Positions 7,479-15,793 of a DNA stretch of 40,242 bases are shown one piece after another. The translations under genes were made by a program, and so were the position numbers. Source of the stretch: Candidatus Rifleibacteriota bacterium (GTDB taxonomy: Bacteria; Muiribacteriota; Ozemobacteria; Ozemobacterales; Ozemobacteraceae); NCBI GenBank assembly GCA_028689875.1, contig JAQVCG010000011.1:1-40242 (forward strand). The letters run 5' to 3'. The notes beneath the pieces were generated by a model. That model was not told the origin of the DNA. It did no database searches and was given only the letters and a program-made list of their open reading frames with translations. Position 1 is the stretch's first letter; every line of letters begins with the position of its first letter.

Positions 7479-9488
7479 ATGAATAAAAAGCGATTTTTGA
7501 AAAGCAAGATACTGTTTTCACTGTCAGTAATTATTTTATTGGCTTTATCAGTGATTTTAATATATGAAACCGCAGACGCCAGAGCCGGCGGAGGGCACAA
7601 TTACAGTAGCGGAAGCCGAAGCAGAGGAAGAGGAAGTGGAGGCGGAGATGGCGCAGCACTTTTCAGATTAATTTTTGAACTTCTTAGGTTCACTTATTAT
7701 TATCCAAAAATTGGAATTCCCTTAATTATTATCTTGTCCATAGTGGCTTACAAAATATACATAAAAGGCGACAACGCTTTTATGGGGTTTGTTATATCAA
7801 AAGGCTCCCATGTTATAGACGAGGCTGAAGATATACGTGCTATAAACACTCTCCAAGTAAACGACCCATATTTTGACAAACAAATGTTTGTTGAAAGAAT
7901 AAAAAAAGCTTTTGTGGTTATACAAAATGCCTGGACAGAAAGAGATCTTAAAAATGCAGAATTTTTCTTATCTGACGGCACCTACGAACAATTTAGCATT
8001 CAGCTTGAAGAACTAAAAAGAGACCATGTTATTGATCACATGGAGAGGCTGAGCGTCAATGATGTTAAATTCTTAAAGCATGAACAAGGTGACAACTTTT
8101 CAGTTATTCACGTTTCGATAAGCGCAGAAGGAATCAACTACAGAAAAAGCGATATTGACGGTTCTTTTATAGAAGGCTCAAAATTGATGGCACCATTCAC
8201 AGAAGTATGGACGCTAATTAGGAGAACCGGAGTCAAGACCAAAGGCAAGCCCGGCCTCATGGAAGGCAACTGTCCAAACTGCGGGAACCCTGTAAAACAT
8301 GGGCGTTTAAGTAAATGCGATATATGTAATTCAGTTCTAAGATCAGGTCAACATGACTGGGTTCTAACAAAAATCACTCAAAGAAGCGCGTGGAGAATCA
8401 CTTCTAACACAGCAACAGTTGCAGGTTATAGCGAATATAAAATTAAGGATCCGGCTTTTAATACACAACACATTGAAGACAAAGTTTCTGTAATGTTTTG
8501 GCGAAAAATCACAGCTGATAAACTAGGCGACATATCATTTTTAAGAAAAATTGCGCAAAATGACTTTTGCGACAAAGAAGAATTACTATATAAAAATTCA
8601 AAAAGTGACAGATATTTCTACTCAAGGTGTGGAGTTGGCTCAATAAATTTATTGGCAGTAGGTAATTTTGGCGCTGAAGACAAAGCATTAGCAGAGGTTC
8701 TATGGAGTGGAATCCCCACTATGCCCGACATGTCTGCCGGTACATCTTCAACAAAAGCAAAAACAACTGTAAAAAGTTATTACTCTAATCGAATTCCGGT
8801 TAATTATAAGCAAACCTTTATTTTAACAAGAAAAGCTAATACTAAAACATTACTTGAGGGCTCTTTAAACAGCGCTCATTGTCCAAACTGCGGAGCTCCG
8901 GAAACTAAAAATAGCGCAAACGAATGTGACTATTGCGGTACAGTTATGAATAGCGGCGAAAAGGACTGGGTTTTAGAAGATGTAGTATTATCAAACGATG
9001 CTAAAGCGCGCAAATTAATTCAGAGCATAAAAGTCCCCACAACCCAATCTGTAGTAAAAATCACACAAAATTCAACTTTTGCAGGTTCTGTTTCAGGTTT
9101 GGAAATAATAAGATGGGCAATTGTAATGATGTTAGCAGACGGAAAAGTTGAGCAAAGTGAAATTGATTATATAGGTGAATTGTCTCATAAATACTCAATA
9201 ACAAAAAACCAGATATCAAATATTATTCAAGAAATCAGTAGTCAGACGAATCCCGTAGAATACGTAATGAGAACATCTGCCGTAACAAATAGTCGGGAAT
9301 TACTCAGATGTTTGATAACAATGGCGATGGCTGACGGAAAAATATCAAAAGAAGAAATGCAAATGCTAAAAGAAATTGCCGCAAATTCAAATATAGTTGA
9401 ACCAGAATTTACCAAAGTATTGCAAGATGAAAAAAAGCGCCTTTACAAAGCTTCATTTAGTGCAATAAGAGAAGTCAGAAAAAAATAG
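7479..9488 (+). CDS. membrane protein with duplicated Tim44-like/zinc-ribbon modules and two TerB-like domains
   Basis: Domain order: an N-terminal hydrophobic segment ending near residue 35 (ADARA), a Gly/Ser/Arg-rich linker, a second membrane helix (about 72-90), a Tim44-like region, and zinc ribbon 1 (Cys265, 268, 280, 283). A second Tim44-like region and zinc ribbon 2 (Cys468, 471, 483, 486) follow, then two TerB-like helical units with the MLADGKVEQSE and MAMADGKISKEE motifs. Both ribbons have C-x2-C-x11-C-x2-C spacing and are followed by SGxxDWVL. Tim44-like domains bind membranes or lipids and TerB domains bind metals. A stress- or envelope-sensing scaffold is plausible, but the function is unknown. 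Length 669 residues. Confidence 0.82.
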   Translation: MNKKRFLKSKILFSLSVIILLALSVILIYETADARAGGGHNYSSGSRSRGRGSGGGDGAALFRLIFELLRFTYYYPKIGIPLIIILSIVAYKIYIKGDNAFMGFVISKGSHVIDEAEDIRAINTLQVNDPYFDKQMFVERIKKAFVVIQNAWTERDLKNAEFFLSDGTYEQFSIQLEELKRDHVIDHMERLSVNDVKFLKHEQGDNFSVIHVSISAEGINYRKSDIDGSFIEGSKLMAPFTEVWTLIRRTGVKTKGKPGLMEGNCPNCGNPVKHGRLSKCDICNSVLRSGQHDWVLTKITQRSAWRITSNTATVAGYSEYKIKDPAFNTQHIEDKVSVMFWRKITADKLGDISFLRKIAQNDFCDKEELLYKNSKSDRYFYSRCGVGSINLLAVGNFGAEDKALAEVLWSGIPTMPDMSAGTSSTKAKTTVKSYYSNRIPVNYKQTFILTRKANTKTLLEGSLNSAHCPNCGAPETKNSANECDYCGTVMNSGEKDWVLEDVVLSNDAKARKLIQSIKVPTTQSVVKITQNSTFAGSVSGLEIIRWAIVMMLADGKVEQSEIDYIGELSHKYSITKNQISNIIQEISSQTNPVEYVMRTSAVTNSRELLRCLITMAMADGKISKEEMQMLKEIAANSNIVEPEFTKVLQDEKKRLYKASFSAIREVRKK

Positions 9489-9755
9489 TCAAAAAACATT
9501 TAAAAAGCCCATGGAGCTAATAGCTATTATGGGCAACATCATAAAAGACCCGACCAAAAATAGCGCTATATATTCTTCCATGACGGTAAAAACGTCCATT
9601 TTTACTGTATCATCAGGTAATAGTGTTTTTCTTAAGGCTAACGGCATAAACGCTCGCCAAAAGATACGTTTTGTATAACGATAAAAGAAAAACTGTGCGG
9701 CAACAAAGGCTGCAAAAAAGAAAGAAACAAGCAATATGAATCCGGCAACAATCAT
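9489..9755 (-). CDS. small two-helix membrane protein, hypothetical (88 aa)
   Basis: Not recognised. The chosen start is the ATG ending at 9755, because GAGGA lies 5 bases upstream; an in-frame ATG 30 bases further out (9785) has no ribosome-binding site. The product has a membrane helix at the N-terminus (MIVAGFILLVSFFFAAFVAA), a basic connector (YRYTKRIFWRAF) and a second helix near the C-terminus. Its stop abuts the stop of the large Tim44/TerB-like gene in convergent orientation, so it is probably a single-gene transcript. Confidence 0.62.
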   Translation of the reverse strand: MIVAGFILLVSFFFAAFVAAQFFFYRYTKRIFWRAFMPLALRKTLLPDDTVKMDVFTVMEEYIALFLVGSFMMLPIIAISSMGFLNVF

Positions 9756-9852
9756 TTTAATCCTCGTTATGGCATTTATCGACATTATGCAAAAAGTTCT
9801 TTATCATTAAACGTTTTTAGTTTTTTGCATTCTTAACCGGACAAAAAAGATA

Positions 9853-9881
9853 TTGACTTAAATATACCGGCGTGATAAAAA
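9853..9881 (+). promoter_or_regulatory. probable promoter for the lipoprotein gene
   Basis: TTGACT at 9853-9858 and TAAAAA at 9876-9881 are 17 bases apart. The -35 is good and the -10 weak. It lies about 35 bases before the start codon and a well-formed AGGAGG (9900-9905). Confidence 0.5.
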
Positions 9882-9915
9882 TAAAGTGCATAATTATCCA
9901 GGAGGATTTGGATTA

Positions 9916-10884
9916 ATGAAAAAATTGTTTGTGTTGTTTCTAATTGTAGCCCTATTACCGTTTACCACAGGCTGTGGAATTTTTGGCGATAACGATGATG
10001 CCGCAGGTCTTGCCGCAATGGGTGGCGCTGTAGATTTTTCTGTACAATCTGAACTTGCCGGTACTATTTCTGACGCAGCAAGTTTGCGCGCAAGCACCGT
10101 ATCGTACACAATGGCAGAAATCAGAGCTATGACCATAACTGTTGGTGACATGGTAATGAGCTTTGGCGAACTAATTTCTTCAAGTCCTATTAAGATTAAA
10201 TTTGTCACAAAAGTTTCAAGTGTTAAATTGCAAGAATTAGTTGAAAGAAATGAACCCGTTGCCATGACTATTAAAAATAGCAACGGTGAAGAAGTAAAAA
10301 AATTCGAAGTTGTTCTTCCTCAAGAAATTGTAACTGCTGGTGAAAATGCTGCACCAGAAATCACTATATCTTCAACCGGTGTAATTGAAATCAAAGTTAC
10401 TCCCACATCAACCGCAAAGCCTGTCGCTTCTGTTGAAACAACAGGCGGCGTAACCATAACCGAACTCTCTGCACCCACTATCCAGTGGCAAGCAGGTATG
10501 GGTGGCACGCCCGCAGCTTTCACAAATGGAATGAATATAAACTTTTCACATCCAGTCTTCTTGATCACACTAAATAATGGTTCATCTGTATTGAATCTCA
10601 CAAATCTTTCGTGCAATTTCTCATTAAAAGTAACAAAAGCAAACAGTGAAACAGTTGCGGAATATGCAAAAGCAGTTGCAGCCGGTGCTGAGTATAATGA
10701 ACCTAATCAGAAATTCACTCTTATGGTAAGCGATGACCCCACAACAGGCGTTCTTGTAGCTGAAATGCAAAGTGATTTAACTGCAGGCACTTACACTGTA
10801 AGCATTCCTCAGATTGTATTTACTGCGCAAAACGGAAATGTATTCAGACTCAAAGGCTTGACATACAGCTTTAAGATTCAATAA
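9916..10884 (+). CDS. probable secreted lipoprotein, hypothetical (322 aa)
   Basis: The start at ATG 9916 is preferred over an in-frame ATG at 9886 because AGGAGG lies 10 bases upstream and the product then begins MKKLFVLFLIVALLPFTTGC, a lipoprotein-type signal ending in TTGC (the -3 residue is Thr, not the usual Leu, so the lipobox is imperfect). The mature part is rich in Thr, Ala, Val and Ser with alternating beta-type pattern, like Ig-like or adhesin-type beta domains. A segment near the end resembles bacterial domains that describe strand-rich extracellular modules. No enzymatic motif is visible. It ends at a clear terminator, so it is likely monocistronic. Confidence 0.75.
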   Translation: MKKLFVLFLIVALLPFTTGCGIFGDNDDAAGLAAMGGAVDFSVQSELAGTISDAASLRASTVSYTMAEIRAMTITVGDMVMSFGELISSSPIKIKFVTKVSSVKLQELVERNEPVAMTIKNSNGEEVKKFEVVLPQEIVTAGENAAPEITISSTGVIEIKVTPTSTAKPVASVETTGGVTITELSAPTIQWQAGMGGTPAAFTNGMNINFSHPVFLITLNNGSSVLNLTNLSCNFSLKVTKANSETVAEYAKAVAAGAEYNEPNQKFTLMVSDDPTTGVLVAEMQSDLTAGTYTVSIPQIVFTAQNGNVFRLKGLTYSFKIQ

Positions 10885-10893
10885 TTAATCAAA

Positions 10894-10926
10894 TAAAAAA
10901 ACTCCCCTTATCGGGAGTTTTTTTTT
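10894..10926 (+). terminator. intrinsic terminator after the lipoprotein gene
   Basis: ACTCCC (10901-10906) pairs with GGGAGT (10913-10918) around a 6-base loop. The flanking A run and T run extend the stem, and at least eight T residues follow. The A tract on the left makes it usable in both directions. It sits between the lipoprotein stop and the histidine kinase start, only about 30 bases before the latter. Confidence 0.9.
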
Positions 10927-10952
10927 ACATTTTAAAAGTGAGGTATGACTAA

Positions 10953-12989
10953 GTGGACAAACAATATATAGATATTTCTGTGTTAAATGAAATTTCGCAG
11001 GTCATATCTCACTTGACCCCTGATGCCGCTCTGCGTTTTTTGTCAGAAAAGGCTCTTCGAATGACACAAGCAGTTGGTACATTGTTTTTGACCCAGCATG
11101 AAAAAAACAGCCAAATGGCGCCGTTTGTAACAACATTTGCCGACTTTGAGCACGAAAGCTTTGAAAACTCTGAAGCCTTTCTTAAAGAATGTTTTAAATA
11201 TTACATAAAGTATCATGAATCTCCGTCGTCAATAACAAATTCTTGTATAGAATTGGCAATATCTGATTTTAATTACAGATTTTATGCTTGGCCGGTAATT
11301 TTAGCAGGGAAACCTGTTGCAATGTTTGTTGTTGGTATGTCGGCTGAGAACGGAGAAATTTCGGGTGAAAGCAAAACTTTTATAGAAACCATAACTCCGT
11401 TCATGGGTTCTTTGTTCGACAACCAAAGACTAGAAAACGAAATGATTCACAAAAACTCAAGACTGTCGGCACTTTATGAAATATCACAACAAACCGAATC
11501 AGCCATTGACTTTAGAAACGTTTATAGTGCATTAAGCAAGGTCGCTCGAAGCTTTATCATTTTCGACGCTTATCAACTATATTTTTTATCGCAAGACGGG
11601 ACTCTTCTTGAAGCAAAAAGTAATGAGCCTGGTTCAGAATCTTTGCCAAAGACCATAAAAATCGGCGAAGGCCCTATTGGACTAGCAGCCAAAAAATGCG
11701 AACCTCAACTTGCTTACATGGGCGAGTTTAATTCTGTATTAATACTTCCGATTGAGGTTTCCGGCAAACTGGTTGGGGTATTTGCCATTGCGAGCCGCAA
11801 AGCCTATGCATACCGCAATGAAGACGTAATCGGCCTACAAATCATTGCCTCACACATTGCCTCAATCGATATGATGTTTAAAGATCTGCTAAGCTTAAAA
11901 GGCTTCACCGAAAGAATTTTAGACAGCATGCACTCCGGAGTTTTGATTTTCGACAAAGAAGGCAGGGTTAGCTACGCAAACCCCGAAATTAAGCTAATGA
12001 TGCGAATGAATTTTCCCGACTCACCGGACGGATGGAGCCCTATTACCAGCGAAGAAAAATTGCCCGGCGAATTAAACGACTTGATGGTTTACGCATTAAA
12101 GAATAATTTTACACTCGAAAACAGAAAACTAAGAATTAAATTACCCGGCGCCACCTTCAGAGATTTAGAAGTTAATGCTTTTCCTTTCAGAAGTGACGAA
12201 ACAGGCGCCATGCTTGGAACTGCTTGCTTTATAAAAGACATAACCCAACTTTCGGCAATGGAAGAACAGTTACGAAGAGCAGACAAACTTTCTGCAATAG
12301 GTATGTTAGCCGCCGGCATTGCCCATGAAATACGCAATCCTTTAACAGGCATGAAAATGATAACTCAGCTTCTTGAGTCAGATTACGATGAAGATGATGT
12401 TGTCAGGCGTGAACCGCTTGTAATTATTCAAAAAGAAATAAATCGTTTGGAAGGCATCGTGGGCAATTTGCTTGACTTTGCAAAGCCCGGCAAGTTTAAA
12501 ATAGTTGAAATTTGTCTCAAAAAAGTATTAGATGACTGTCACGCACTAATAAAGAACCAATTAAGAAAACAAAATATCGCATACAGCATAGAGTGCGATT
12601 ATGATCAAGCAAACATAAAAGGAGACCCTGATCAGTTAAAACAAGTTTTTATAAACATAATGACCAATGCTATTCAAGCTCAAAGCAATGGTGGCAAACT
12701 GGCAGTTAAAATTTACAAACGCGACGATTTATTGATTACCGAATTTAAGGATTCAGGGTTAGGCATATCGCAAGATAAAATGAGAAGCATATTTAACCCA
12801 TTTATGACAACAAAAGAAGATGGAACAGGCTTAGGTCTTTCGATGGCACAACGCATAGTTGAAGAGCATGGTGGCAGAATAGAAGTGCAAAGCGAAGTTG
12901 GCGAAGGCTCCACTTTTAGCGTTTGCTTGCCACTTAAATCAGATTTTTACATTGCCGCTTCAACCCCATTAGAGACACAAGGGACATAA
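10953..12989 (+). CDS. soluble sensor histidine kinase (GAF-GAF-PAS-HisKA-HATPase)
   Basis: The GTG start has GAGG 9 bases upstream. There are no membrane helices, so it senses a cytoplasmic signal. An N-terminal GAF-like region (about 10-150) and a second GAF (about 165-310) are followed by a PAS domain (about 320-430), then HisKA with the phospho-acceptor His458 in AHEIRNPLTG. The ATPase domain has the N box (FINIMTNAIQA), G1 (DSGLGIS), an F box and G2 (TGLGLSMA). The H-box sequence and PAS-HisKA arrangement are NtrB/AtoS-like. No response regulator is encoded nearby; the next gene, 3 bases downstream, is coaE. Confidence 0.93.
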   Translation: MDKQYIDISVLNEISQVISHLTPDAALRFLSEKALRMTQAVGTLFLTQHEKNSQMAPFVTTFADFEHESFENSEAFLKECFKYYIKYHESPSSITNSCIELAISDFNYRFYAWPVILAGKPVAMFVVGMSAENGEISGESKTFIETITPFMGSLFDNQRLENEMIHKNSRLSALYEISQQTESAIDFRNVYSALSKVARSFIIFDAYQLYFLSQDGTLLEAKSNEPGSESLPKTIKIGEGPIGLAAKKCEPQLAYMGEFNSVLILPIEVSGKLVGVFAIASRKAYAYRNEDVIGLQIIASHIASIDMMFKDLLSLKGFTERILDSMHSGVLIFDKEGRVSYANPEIKLMMRMNFPDSPDGWSPITSEEKLPGELNDLMVYALKNNFTLENRKLRIKLPGATFRDLEVNAFPFRSDETGAMLGTACFIKDITQLSAMEEQLRRADKLSAIGMLAAGIAHEIRNPLTGMKMITQLLESDYDEDDVVRREPLVIIQKEINRLEGIVGNLLDFAKPGKFKIVEICLKKVLDDCHALIKNQLRKQNIAYSIECDYDQANIKGDPDQLKQVFINIMTNAIQAQSNGGKLAVKIYKRDDLLITEFKDSGLGISQDKMRSIFNPFMTTKEDGTGLGLSMAQRIVEEHGGRIEVQSEVGEGSTFSVCLPLKSDFYIAASTPLETQGT

Positions 12990-12992
12990 AAA

Positions 12993-13580
12993 ATGTTAAT
13001 TATAGGAATTTCTGGGCAAACAGGGGCAGGAAAATCAACAACAGCGAACATTCTTTCAGAACTTGGTTATGGTGAAAACCTTGAGGTGGATGCTGTTGGA
13101 CACGAATTACTAACTGACACTAATACGAAATCAGTTTTAGTAGAAAAATTTGGTAAAGAAATAATTGATCCATCAGGGGAAGTTGATCGAAAAATATTAG
13201 GCCGAAAAGTCTTTTCTAACGAAGAAAACACGTTGATACTTAATAACATCATGCATCCTGCAATGGTAAAAAAAATAGGCGACTATATAGGTAAACGCAA
13301 AAAGCAGGGAATTAATTCGATAATAATAAATGCAGCATTATTATTTACAATGAAATTAGATTTACTTTGCAACAAACTGATCTATGTTCAATCCGACCCT
13401 CAATTAAGATTAAACAGATTGATTCAGTATAGAAGCTTACCCGAAGACAGAGCCAAAGAAAGACTATTTGCTCAAGATAAGCTTCCTGAAAATCGAAAAG
13501 ATATAATAATAATTGAGAACAATGGCAACGAGAGTGAATTAAAAGCAAATATCACAAAAATTGCCAAGCAGTTTTTATGA
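12993..13580 (+). CDS. coaE: dephospho-CoA kinase
   Basis: Catalyses the last step of coenzyme A synthesis, ATP-dependent phosphorylation of dephospho-CoA. The Walker A loop is GQTGAGKS (Gly8-Ser15). Family markers follow: EVDAVGHELL, FGKEIIDPSGEVDRKILGRKVF, LNNIMHPAM and a lid-like RSLPEDRAKERLFAQ. Length (195) is normal. GGGA precedes the ATG, which begins 4 bases after the histidine kinase stop, so the two are cotranscribed although no functional link is apparent. It ends 6 bases from the convergent GerW-like gene. Confidence 0.93.
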   Translation: MLIIGISGQTGAGKSTTANILSELGYGENLEVDAVGHELLTDTNTKSVLVEKFGKEIIDPSGEVDRKILGRKVFSNEENTLILNNIMHPAMVKKIGDYIGKRKKQGINSIIINAALLFTMKLDLLCNKLIYVQSDPQLRLNRLIQYRSLPEDRAKERLFAQDKLPENRKDIIIIENNGNESELKANITKIAKQFL

Positions 13581-13586
13581 AAAGCC

Positions 13587-13982
13587 TTAGACGTTTCCGG
13601 TATTTTTTTCTTCTACGGTAATATCTTCTTCGCCTGCTTTTTCAGCCAACCCCATTATTTTGTTATAAATTTTCTCACCAAGTTCCGGTTTTAGTAATTT
13701 TTCCCAGACAGTCTGTTTTTCGTTAATCGAAATAAGCTTAACATCCTTTTCACTAATAGCAATAAAGGCTACCGGTTCGATGGTTGCACCACCGCCGGAA
13801 CCGCCACCAAAAGAATTTTCAGATTTTCCATTTCCACCGCCTGCCCCAAATCCAAAAGAGACTTTCGTAACAGGAACAACTGTCCAGTTTTTAAAGGTGG
13901 TTGGTTCACCAATAACGGTTTTAGAATTTATGGCAACTTTTAACTCAGATAAAACTGATTTAACGAGAGTATCTATACCCAT
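13587..13982 (-). CDS. GerW/YtfJ-family protein (131 aa)
   Basis: The family is known from the Bacillus spore protein YtfJ (GerW), but homologues occur widely in non-sporulating bacteria, where the function is unknown. Visible hallmarks: an N-terminal helix with two-turn hydrophobic pattern, VIGEPTTFKNWTVVPVTKVSFGFGAGGG, a Gly/Ser/Asn-rich loop (about residues 45-65), then GGATIEPVAFIAI. GGAGG lies about 11 bases before the ATG. There are no membrane segments. No sporulation gene is visible in the window, so a spore role should not be assumed. Confidence 0.82.
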   Translation of the reverse strand: MGIDTLVKSVLSELKVAINSKTVIGEPTTFKNWTVVPVTKVSFGFGAGGGNGKSENSFGGGSGGGATIEPVAFIAISEKDVKLISINEKQTVWEKLLKPELGEKIYNKIMGLAEKAGEEDITVEEKNTGNV

Positions 13983-14011
13983 TTGCTGTCAAACCTCCAG
14001 AATTTCTAACA

Positions 14012-14039
14012 ATAGTATCAGAAATTGCATTAAATACAA
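14012..14039 (-). promoter_or_regulatory. probable promoter for the GerW-like gene
   Basis: On the minus strand, TTGTAT (14034-14039) and TACTAT (14012-14017) are 16 bases apart, about 30 bases before the start codon. It is divergent from the rimP promoter. Confidence 0.45.
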
Positions 14040-14066
14040 AGCAATTTGTACAGAAAAAAATAAAAC

Positions 14067-14095
14067 TTGCAATAGCGGCCATAAAGTGTTAGAAT
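14067..14095 (+). promoter_or_regulatory. promoter of the rimP-nusA-infB cluster
   Basis: TTGCAA at 14067-14072 and TAGAAT at 14090-14095 have ideal 17-base spacing. The predicted start is near 14102, giving a leader of about 95 bases that contains a hairpin before rimP. Confidence 0.7.
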
Positions 14096-14134
14096 GCGCT
14101 CTCGGACTGCTTTAAGGTAACAAGAAAAGAGAAA

Positions 14135-14175
14135 TGCAACAAAACCGCAGGTACAGTGGGTCTTGTTGTATTTTT
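14135..14175 (+). promoter_or_regulatory. leader hairpin upstream of rimP (attenuator-like)
   Basis: Bases 14135-14142 (TGCAACAA) pair with 14163-14170 (TTGTTGTA) with one G-U pair. Above a mismatch, ACC (14144-14146) pairs with GGT (14159-14161). Five T residues follow at 14171-14175. The shape is that of a weak intrinsic terminator inside the leader, which would suit attenuation of an operon encoding NusA. The stem is AT-rich, so the call is tentative. Confidence 0.45.
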
Positions 14176-14196
14176 ATTCATATGAAAGGGAGAATT

Positions 14197-14679
14197 ATGA
14201 ACGGCGATCACGAAAAAATAATAACCGATGTTCGTAAGTTTGTTGAGTCTTCTTTTTGCTATGAAATTTACGATGTAACCTATAAGCAGATTCACCGCCA
14301 AATGGTCTTGGAGGTCATCATAGACTCTCCGGATGGCGTATCAGTTCTTGATTGTGAAACTGTCTCACGGGGTCTTAGCAAATACTTAGACGAGGCAGAC
14401 CTCATTGATCAAGAATACACTTTGGAGGTTTCCTCGCCCGGGGTGGAACGGTTCTTCAGACGACCGATAGACTACGAGCGACATATAGGAAAGAAAGTCA
14501 GGTTCAAGATAAAGATTCCGAACAGTGATCGAAGCGAATCTTTACGGGGTTGTTTGAAGGAATTTTCACCAGGGTGTATTAAGGTTCAAACCGAAAAGGG
14601 GCTCCGCGAGTTCTCGCAAGAATCAGTTATTGAAGCCCAAGCAGTGTTTGAGTTTCCAACAAAGTTAAAGCGTGAATAG
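14197..14679 (+). CDS. rimP: ribosome maturation factor RimP
   Basis: RimP is needed for maturation of the 30S subunit. The start at ATG 14197 is chosen because AAGGGAG is just upstream; an in-frame ATG at 14134 lies inside the leader hairpin and would add 21 unrelated residues. The N-terminal domain carries YEIYDVTYKQ and LEVIIDSPDGVSVLDCETVSR, followed by the hallmark LEVSSPGVERFFR, then a small SH3-like C-terminal barrel (about 90-155). Length of 160 is typical. It is first in the translation cluster and 15 bases from nusA. Confidence 0.95.
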   Translation: MNGDHEKIITDVRKFVESSFCYEIYDVTYKQIHRQMVLEVIIDSPDGVSVLDCETVSRGLSKYLDEADLIDQEYTLEVSSPGVERFFRRPIDYERHIGKKVRFKIKIPNSDRSESLRGCLKEFSPGCIKVQTEKGLREFSQESVIEAQAVFEFPTKLKRE

Positions 14680-14694
14680 CGGTGGAGGTAGAAA

Positions 14695-15777
14695 GTGGCA
14701 AAGTTTAATTTAATAGAAGCATTAAAAGAGATCATAGGCGAGAAGAATATTCCTATGTCTATATTGGTATCTGCGATTGAAGACGCTCTTGCAGTAGCTT
14801 ACAGGAAGAGTTTTGACTCTGACGAGGATATAAAAGTAACTCTAAATCAAGAAACAGGCAATTTTACAGTTATTTCACGTCGAGTAGTAATTGACAGCGA
14901 AGAACTAGAAGAACCAGACCGTCAATACACACTTGAAGAAGCCAAAGAGTTAGATCCGGATGCACAGCCCGGCGATATCGTAGAAGAAGATGTCACTCCC
15001 CCCACCTCAAGCTCTTTTGGTCGTATTGCTGCGCAAACAGCAAGACAGGTTGTTAACCAAAAGCTTAAAGAAGCTGAACGCGGCATGATTTTTGAAGAAT
15101 TTAACAGCCGTATAGGACAAATTTTAACCGGAAAAGTTCAGCGTGTAGAACGCGGAAATGTTTATGTAGAATTCACCAGGGCTGAGGCCGTTCTTCCAAC
15201 AAAAGAACAGATCCCCGGTGAAGTATTCAGACCTAACGACCGCATCAAATGTTACATTCAGGAAGTGAAGCCCACACCAAAAGGACCACAGATAATTTTG
15301 TCACGCAGTTCATCAAAATTTGTTGAAATGCTTTTCAAACAGGCTGTTCCTGAAATCGAAGATGGTATTGTAGAAATTAAATCTTCATCTCGCGAAGCCG
15401 GTCTTCGGGTAAAAATATCCGTTGCCACTTCTGATTCGAAGATAGACCCGGTCGGCTCTTGTGTTGGTCTCAAAGGAAGCCGAATCAAAGGGATCGTAGA
15501 CGAACTGAACGGGGAAAAAATCGATATAGTTCGTTACAGCGAAGATCCCGTAGAGTATGTAACCAATGCTCTTAGCCCTGCAAGAGTTCAATCTGTGCAG
15601 GTTTCAGAAGATCGTCGTTCTGCTTTGGCTATAGTAAGTCAGCCTCAATTATCGCTGGCGATAGGTAAAGAAGGACAGAATGTTAAATTAGCTTCTAAGC
15701 TAACAGGTATAAAAATCGACATCAAAACTGAAAAAGACATTGAGAACATGAACGCTGCCAATGGCACCAAAGAATAA
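14695..15777 (+). CDS. nusA: transcription termination/antitermination factor NusA
   Basis: Binds RNA polymerase and RNA to modulate pausing, termination and antitermination. GTG start with GGTGGAGG about 7 bases upstream. Domains: RNAP-binding N-terminal domain (1-125), S1 (about 130-200, ILTGKVQRVERGNVYVEF), KH1 (about 225-290, with GLKGSRIKGI) and KH2 (about 300-348, LAIGKEGQNVKLASKLTG). At 360 residues it is the short form that lacks the C-terminal acidic repeats of the E. coli protein, as in most bacteria. Confidence 0.96.
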   Translation: MAKFNLIEALKEIIGEKNIPMSILVSAIEDALAVAYRKSFDSDEDIKVTLNQETGNFTVISRRVVIDSEELEEPDRQYTLEEAKELDPDAQPGDIVEEDVTPPTSSSFGRIAAQTARQVVNQKLKEAERGMIFEEFNSRIGQILTGKVQRVERGNVYVEFTRAEAVLPTKEQIPGEVFRPNDRIKCYIQEVKPTPKGPQIILSRSSSKFVEMLFKQAVPEIEDGIVEIKSSSREAGLRVKISVATSDSKIDPVGSCVGLKGSRIKGIVDELNGEKIDIVRYSEDPVEYVTNALSPARVQSVQVSEDRRSALAIVSQPQLSLAIGKEGQNVKLASKLTGIKIDIKTEKDIENMNAANGTKE

Positions 15778-15793
15778 AGCACGGAGATAACGG

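Noticed and set aside
14134-14196. Extended RimP N-terminus from the ATG at 14134
   Set aside because: The extra 21 residues do not resemble RimP, the ATG lies inside the leader hairpin, and AAGGGAG supports the start at 14197.
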